In this document: positions 58,669 through 64,000 of the stretch, one piece after another
Position numbering within the stretch: the stretch's first letter is position 1
Layout of the letters: the number at the start of each line of letters is the position of its first letter
From: Daldinia sp. FL1419
Lineage: Eukaryota; Ascomycota; Sordariomycetes; Xylariales; Hypoxylaceae
Reading direction: 5' to 3'
Length of the DNA: 64,000 bases
Assembly (NCBI GenBank): GCA_025201765.1
Contig: MU623353.1
Location: forward strand, 310,001-374,000
The notes under the pieces: model-generated
Told to the model about the DNA's origin: nothing
The model's database searches: none
The model's input: only the letters and a program-made list of their open reading frames with translations
Made by a program: the position numbers and the translations under genes

Positions 58669-59371
58669 TTATGTCGCCCAGCCGTCTGGGTAAAACGCCA
58701 TGAGATCATACCACTGAGATATGGATCCAATTAAAAGTGTCCACGAACCGACGAAGGTAGCAGTTGTCGAAGTACTCATATCATCCATAAAAAGGGCGAA
58801 GCCGGTAAGTGCAAAGTCGACGGAGCCGATAGAACTCCAAAATGCTGTCTGCCAGGAAGCCGAACCTAGCTTAGGTTTGTACACTATCAATAATCCTTGT
58901 GGCTAGATGAGGAGACTCATGTTCGCGAAGAAAAACATGGTTCCTCCAACGGCCGATGGCGTAAAAAGGAAGAGCTGAAACCCCATTAGATCGTGAGGGG
59001 GTAGGACTCCTGGCCAACCGCCAACAACGCTAATCGAAAAGACTCAACCACCAAAGAATTGTATCACAGAAGACTGGAAGGCGACTGTTCGTAGGGCTGC
59101 ATTCTCGGTCGTATATTCGAAAGACCGATAGCAAGCCGACAAGAGCGTTGACTCCAAATGACACGGACCCCATCACAAAAAATATGGCAACGACCCAGTT
59201 TGATCCCCTATCGTTGACTTCCCCTTTTACCTGCCGGCAATATGTGCTGTAATCGGCGTAATTGACTGGTACGAGAGTCCGTCGCCACCGGAGAGCCTCG
59301 GTATCGCCAGCTAGCGTATGCTGCTCCGGTTGAGGGACAAAACCCGAATCAGAAGAAATAGTACCGACCAA
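58669..59371 (-). pseudogene. Broken multi-pass membrane protein gene
   Basis: Three pieces of one membrane protein can be read on the minus strand. The first (to a stop at 59030) contains WRRTLVPVNYADYSTYC and the membrane segment NWVVAIFFVMGSVSFGVNAL. A different frame then reads GWPGVLPPHDLMGFQLFLF and GGTMFFFANMSLLI, followed by TAG at 58903-58905. The same frame continues YKPKLGSASWQTAFWSSIGS and FVGSWTLLIGSISQWYD. The layout (QxxFWSSIG, then GSW..LIGS..QWYE) is that of an uncharacterised fungal integral membrane protein family. It has one frameshift, one in-frame stop and no usable ATG at the 5' end. It is therefore a pseudogene, although an unrecognised intron might explain the frame change. 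Confidence 0.6.
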
Positions 59372-60479
59372 TCTATTTCATGCCGTGATCTATTTACACG
59401 ATGACCCATCCATAAGGCAACGGAGGAATCCCTACAGACATGGTCGCTGAGCGATCAACCTTCTTTAGAAACTTGACGATCTTATGGCGGTGGTATCCTG
59501 CTAGTATCTATAATCTTTAGAAACGCTCGCCTTGAAACTTTGCTGCTATTTGAGGATACGCTCTTTGGAAGGCAAAGCTACACTCTAAGACGAGATCAGC
59601 TTAATCGTCGGACGGATTGCCGGGATATCATATACCCTAGGCAATACCAGGGCCATGTGTCCTACCTAGCTATATCGTCGAAGGCCTTTTCAACGGCATT
59701 TCACCCTTTCAAAGACGTTATATATGAGATGCTGATACTTGCGAATGACTCCCAGACAACCCATTCACCAATCAAACACTATACTTAGTCACGAATATTC
59801 TTAATGAGCCATATATAATTCCCTGTTTTGGACTTGCAACTGTGTTTCCCGTAGAAGCAAAGCGTGGGGATGCACATAACGTCAAATTCAATGCAGTGGA
59901 GCCAGTGGCTGAACACGACAATCACGCTGTCTTAGATCTGTTTTTTGGCTTCCTAATCGGGCACGATCAACTACTGGGTGCAAAGTGTAAGTCAGAGTCG
60001 CGTCCAGATTCTAGACTCTGTCTGTTAACACTTGCTCCGCTACAGATCCGATCTTAGAGAAATGCGGGTTGCGCTCCGGAAGGACCCCTGTGCTTTGGAG
60101 TTTACTTAGGCATCACAGTCGGAGCAGTGCTCCATTACCAGTGACATGCTTTATTTAAGATGGGGTTGGCTACATTAAAACAAGATCGAGGGAAATCCTC
60201 GGGCGCACGTCTTGTCTCTTGACTTCCTCTTCTGTGATGGCGAAATATAGTCACACTTCACGATTCACAACCGGTCAGCTTCTAAGCTTCGAATTCCAAA
60301 GTTTTACAGAGATAATCTACTTTCTTAAATCTACATAAATGGGTACCTTTTTCATGGGCAAAATGGCTATAATTCTAATATCGTTAGGCAAACTTGTCCT
60401 GTTGGAGGTTGTCGAACCCCCCTAAATTCAGTCATCATTCCTGCCACGTATACCCTCAGAAGACAAGCCGGCTTTCAAG
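59372..60479. other. Intergenic region, no supported gene
   Basis: Two + strand frames (59540-59788 and 59842-60057) are open but unrecognised. The second has a plausible protein-like composition (VEAKRGDAHNVKFNAVEPVAEHDN) and may be a relic. The right end holds the promoter of the MFS gene. Confidence 0.4.
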
Positions 60480-62138
60480 ATGGCTACCGATATGGAGTCG
60501 GCGGCTGTTATAGCCCCAGAAAGTTTCTCGGGTAACGATAATATACCATCCTCGCCGCCCTACGATAATCTTGTCAATACCGAAAAGCTTGGAAGAAGCA
60601 GACCTGATATCTTTGCTAATGGCTGCGTTGAGGCGGGGTTCTGCATATCTGTCCTCGGTTCGATGATGATGGCGGAGTTTCTCATCAGCGGCTTTAGCGT
60701 GTTACTTCCAGTGCTTATCGAAGACACGGGCATCGATCCCAATCAAAGGACCTGGCCAATTACCATCTTCTCCCTTGTCACCGGCTCGTTGTTGCTACCA
60801 TTTGGCCGGCTTGTCGACATGTTTGGCGGTTATCCGATATACCTCGGCGGACTATCGTGGTTGACACTGTGGGCAATAGTTGGGGGGTTTAGCCGCACCT
60901 TACCGATGGTGTTGGCTACTCGGGCCCTCCAAGGAGTGGGAGCGGCTGCCTTCTTACCAGCTGGCACGACGCTGTTAGGGACTACCTACCGTCCCGGCCC
61001 ACGAAAGAATACCATATTCAGCTTATATGGGGGCTGTGCTCCCTTAGGGTTCTTCTCCGGTATCATTGTTGCAGGTCTTACCAGCGAATTCCTTTACTGG
61101 GGTTGGTTTTTTTGGGTCGCGTCTATACTACTTGCCTTCTTGTGCATGATGACCTTTTTCTGCGTTCCCCATGAGTGGAAACGAGGCGACTGGACTTCGA
61201 TGGATTGGTGGGGTTGTATAACAAGCGCTTGTAGCTTGAGCCTCCTTACATATGCCATCACCGATGCCTCCCATGTTCAGGATCACTGGGCCTCCCCTCA
61301 GATCATTGTTACATTCATCCTTGGTCTCATAGCTCTCGCTGCTTTCATCTACATAGAAGGATGGGTGGCAGATTCCCCTTTACTTCCTTTTGGCTTATTC
61401 TCTATCAAGTATATCGGACCACTCTTCCTCGCTCTTTTCATGGCTTGCGGCTGCTTCGGGATATACCTCTTCTACGCAAGCTTTTAGTAAGTTTCAGTCT
61501 CGCGCGCGATACTTAAATGGCCTAGAATAAGCATGCTAACTTTTACCAGTATCCAAACTGTCCTCGAAGTCCCGCCGTTACTCGCTGCGCTTTGGTTTTC
61601 TCCTATGGCTGCTGGTGGAATCATCATTGCGCTCGTAGGTGGAGTCACACTCCATCGCCTACCTGGAACTATACTTCTCCTTCTTGCTGGGACAGGTTTC
61701 GTGATATGCCCTCTCTTGTTCGCCCTTATCCCCGAGAATCCCAACTATTGGCAGTGGGTATTCCCAGCAATGGTGTGTGCGACGATAGGTATTGATATTA
61801 GCTTCAACGTGAGCGGTATCTTCATCACTACCAATGTCCCCAGGCATCAACAAGGCCTAGCAGGAGCGTGTATCAACGGTTTAGCGTTTCTAGGTATCAG
61901 TTTCTTTCTCGGCTGGGCGGACTTTGCGGTTGCCAGCAGATCAAACGACGGGTTGGGAGAAAGTTACAAGGTAGCTTTCTGGTTCGCCGTCGGGTGCGGG
62001 GCTGGAGTCATCCTGCTGGTCCTGGGATTTATTAGGATTGGTAAAGCCAAGAGTGACTTTACAGTTGACGAGAAAACCCAGCAACGGGAAGCAGGCCGCA
62101 AAAGTGAGCGGGCTGAAGAGATGGTGATTACAACCTGA
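60480..62138 (+). CDS. MFS transporter, DHA2-like drug:H+ antiporter
   Basis: Two exons (60480-61486 and 61550-62138) with a 63-bp intron give 531 residues. A hydrophilic N-terminus of about 55 residues precedes roughly 12-14 hydrophobic segments. Motif A-like GRLVDMFGGYPIYLGG follows segment 2, and RALQGVGAAAFLPAGTTLLG is the segment 4-5 region with the conserved Arg. GGCAPLGFFSGIIVAG is the antiporter motif C (GxxxGPxxGG type, here degenerate). These marks place it among fungal multidrug or metabolite exporters. The C-terminus is charged and cytosolic (KTQQREAGRKSERAEE). The downstream relic of a Zn2Cys6 regulator and another MFS gene suggest an old transport or metabolite locus. The substrate is unknown. 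Confidence 0.9.
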
Positions 62139-62445
62139 AGCTCAAGCTTCGTACCATGGAACTGTAATCATGGAAGGAGTCGGAATATCTAGATGTGAAG
62201 CTGAATGAATATTATTATATTATAAAACATCCAATAGATTCATCGATCAAGGAGAATATATGTATATGCAATAGCCGGGAATATGGAGTTATCCTTGATA
62301 ATATATGGACATCTTTAAAGGGGCTAGGGGGTTATTTATCCATGCGCTCGTTTCTACCATGTACACCCAGTAATGTGACCAACTTCGTCTACGCTTTTCA
62401 TCCATACGGGTAGAAGAGGCGCTGCGACCTTCGGGATATCCATGG

Positions 62446-63180
62446 GTGAAAACGGATGAGCAATCCCACTTTTCATCAGGTCCATGTTGGACATGTCGTA
62501 GAAAGCGTCTAAAATGCGATGGCCGTTTACTAACTTGCTTTAAATGCAAGACGAACGGCCATGGACGTCTCGGTTACGGCACCAGTAAGCCAATGATTTG
62601 GACTGGTCTGGCAAGCAGAGGGAGGGTGGCGAGCCTTAGCTTTGAGAAGGCGGTAGAGCTATCGGACAAGAGAGAGAAATCTACATCTCCAAATCCTCTT
62701 GTACCTAAGACTCTGACAGATCCTATTTCCGAAGGCTTGAGTTCCAAGGTCAGAGAATGCCTTTCTTATTGTACGCCATAATTTTGATGTTTTCCACCTC
62801 AGTTGCTAACCATCCTTTCAGATGTGCATAGGTGCTGAACGGAATGCACTCCATATAGGCCAGCTTCTCTAAGCAGGTTCAGACAATTTCTGGTTATAAT
62901 ACCAGGTAATCCAGCTCCGGTCTACAGCATTCTTGCTATCTCTGCCCTCCATCAAGTACAAGCAGTGAAGAACGGAGGTTCCCAAGTGAGAACCGCTTCA
63001 ACCCTCCAGACTTGGTTCTAAGAAATATTCGCAATGTAAGGCATTCTCATTTAGAAGAAAGTTACAACAATTTCACACTTTAGACTAAGTCAAAAAATCT
63101 CCACAACAAGACTCAATAGAAGTCCACCATTCACTTTGCGAAGCCTGGAAAGGGGCTATCTGAATTTATGGCCAGCGTAT
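62446..63180 (+). pseudogene. Decayed Zn2Cys6 transcription factor
   Basis: The DNA-binding part reads PCWTCRRKRLKCDGRLLTCF then KCKTNGHGRLGYG, matching CxxCx6Cx6CxxCx6C except that the sixth Cys is Arg (CGT). No ATG lies in frame; the nearest (62442) is in another frame. The first frame ends at 62781. Further along, other frames give pieces of the fungal-specific regulatory domain, notably GNPAPVYSILAISALHQVQA near 62907-62970. The gene has thus lost its start, a zinc ligand and its frame. Intact relatives are about 450-600 residues. It lies between two MFS genes and may once have regulated them. Confidence 0.7.
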
Positions 63181-63324
63181 TGTAAGTGGGAATTACCCGA
63201 AATTATTTGAACATCTCGAAGAATTTCTACACATCATTATATTAATATAACTAAAATATTAACTAAATCGAATCTCGTCATGATTTATATCTATCTCATT
63301 AGGGGTAGCACATCATTTACCAAT

Positions 63325-64000
63325 CTATTTTTCAGCACTGACGTTATTCTGTTTCTTTGCCAACTCACGGTCACATTTCTCCTTTCGCCATTTCATTCCA
63401 AATTTCAGGATCAAAAATAGCATCGGCGAGAAAACTATATATAGAAGGCCGAGTATCGTAAACGCCCATCCGATACCGACACCGTTTATCATGGGTCCTA
63501 TTACTGCGGTTGCTGCAGCGCCAATCAGGCACCTCGTTAAGTTATTACTTGCGGTAGCAGCACCTGCGCTGCCCACGTTCACGTCAACGAGGAGTACGTT
63601 GATCGTGTTGTTGAATCCGACCACAGCCCAACCTAGTAAGAATAGAAGGACACACGGCACGGCCACATGCGCGTGATATTCAAATGCCCAACCCCAGGCA
63701 ATTATACATGCTACGCACAGAGCGAGCATTGGAATACCGATTTCAAGCCTGGCACGTTCAATGGGAAATGCAGATAGGTCTTGCTGCTTACTGCGCTCGA
63801 AGGGGACGCCCCGCAGCCTACAATGCCGGCGGTAGTTCCAGTTCATCAACCTCCCGTTGACGATGGCGGCGACTATACTACCACCGACCATAGGGAGGTA
63901 CATCAATCCCACCTTGATCTCGTCAAAACCATAGTTGGCAGCTAGTTGCGTGGGCATGACCGTGGCGACGCAGTAGAACCCCGTGAAAACAATTCCACCG
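63325..64000 (-). CDS. MFS transporter, DHA1-like, partial at window edge
   Basis: The C-terminal 225 or so codons of an MFS protein; the frame is open through the window's right end (reading GIVFTGFYCVATVMPTQL) and the 5' part lies outside. Features: YGFDEIKVGLMYLPMVGGSI, a long basic cytosolic loop (NWNYRRHCRLRGVPFERSKQ), and segments ending in LGLLYIVFSPMLFLILKFGM. The motif STDLxx-like VLLVDVNVGSAGAATASNNL with FNNTINVLLVD is typical of the quinidine/fluconazole-resistance (Qdr/Flu) type of DHA1 exporters. The C-terminus KQNNVSAEK is short and charged. The substrate cannot be inferred. Confidence 0.85.
   Translation of the reverse strand, partial: GGIVFTGFYCVATVMPTQLAANYGFDEIKVGLMYLPMVGGSIVAAIVNGRLMNWNYRRHCRLRGVPFERSKQQDLSAFPIERARLEIGIPMLALCVACIIAWGWAFEYHAHVAVPCVLLFLLGWAVVGFNNTINVLLVDVNVGSAGAATASNNLTRCLIGAAATAVIGPMINGVGIGWAFTILGLLYIVFSPMLFLILKFGMKWRKEKCDRELAKKQNNVSAEK

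Noticed and set aside
59540..60057. Two plus-strand frames before the MFS gene.
   Set aside because: One looks protein-like, but neither matches a family I can name nor joins into a longer gene.

Overview
The window is nuclear DNA of a filamentous ascomycete (Pezizomycotina, probably Sordariomycetes; a Xylariales-like genome is a guess). The evidence is short GT-AG introns of about 45-75 bp, typical fungal families (Zn2Cys6, WSC, RNase T1, DHA-type MFS, NACHT NLRs, SYG1), and two very AT-rich islands that look like targets of repeat-induced point mutation (RIP). Gene-bearing DNA has normal base composition and is interrupted by those islands.

Left part (1-22160): a very long, mostly disordered protein with a C-terminal methyltransferase-like domain; two cytochrome P450 genes rebuilt from five and six exons; a PAF-acetylhydrolase-like enzyme; an M18 aspartyl aminopeptidase; and a broken N-terminal domain of an NLR-type protein (12188-12541). 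Nothing ties these into one cluster.

Island 1 (22165-30427) is a complete but ruined LTR retrotransposon. It has two 161-bp LTRs, a GGATA target-site duplication, and Ty3/gypsy remains in the + strand order reverse transcriptase, RNase H, integrase C-terminus and chromodomain-like tail.

Middle (30599-43497): the SYG1/XPR1 phosphate-signalling protein (with a GC-AG intron), a GH18 protein, a small basic protein, and the most notable locus: a patatin-NACHT-pseudokinase NLR-like gene (38446-43497).

Island 2 (44703-48063) is an array of degenerate 270-300 bp repeats bounded by a perfect 12-bp inverted repeat. Right beside it lie two small secreted-protein genes, an RNase T1-type ribonuclease and a WSC-domain protein.

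Right part (50808-64000): a repeat protein whose six cysteines all sit in Cys-Pro heme-regulatory-type motifs, a gene interrupted by one stop codon, a secreted Ser/Thr-rich protein, galactokinase (GAL1), a broken membrane-protein gene, and two MFS transporters around a decayed Zn2Cys6 regulator. Several single-copy genes are broken by stops that fit C-to-T changes in CpA context, so RIP-like decay seems to reach beyond the islands. Exon joins were worked out by hand from reading-frame continuity, splice signals and family resemblance; no database search was possible.
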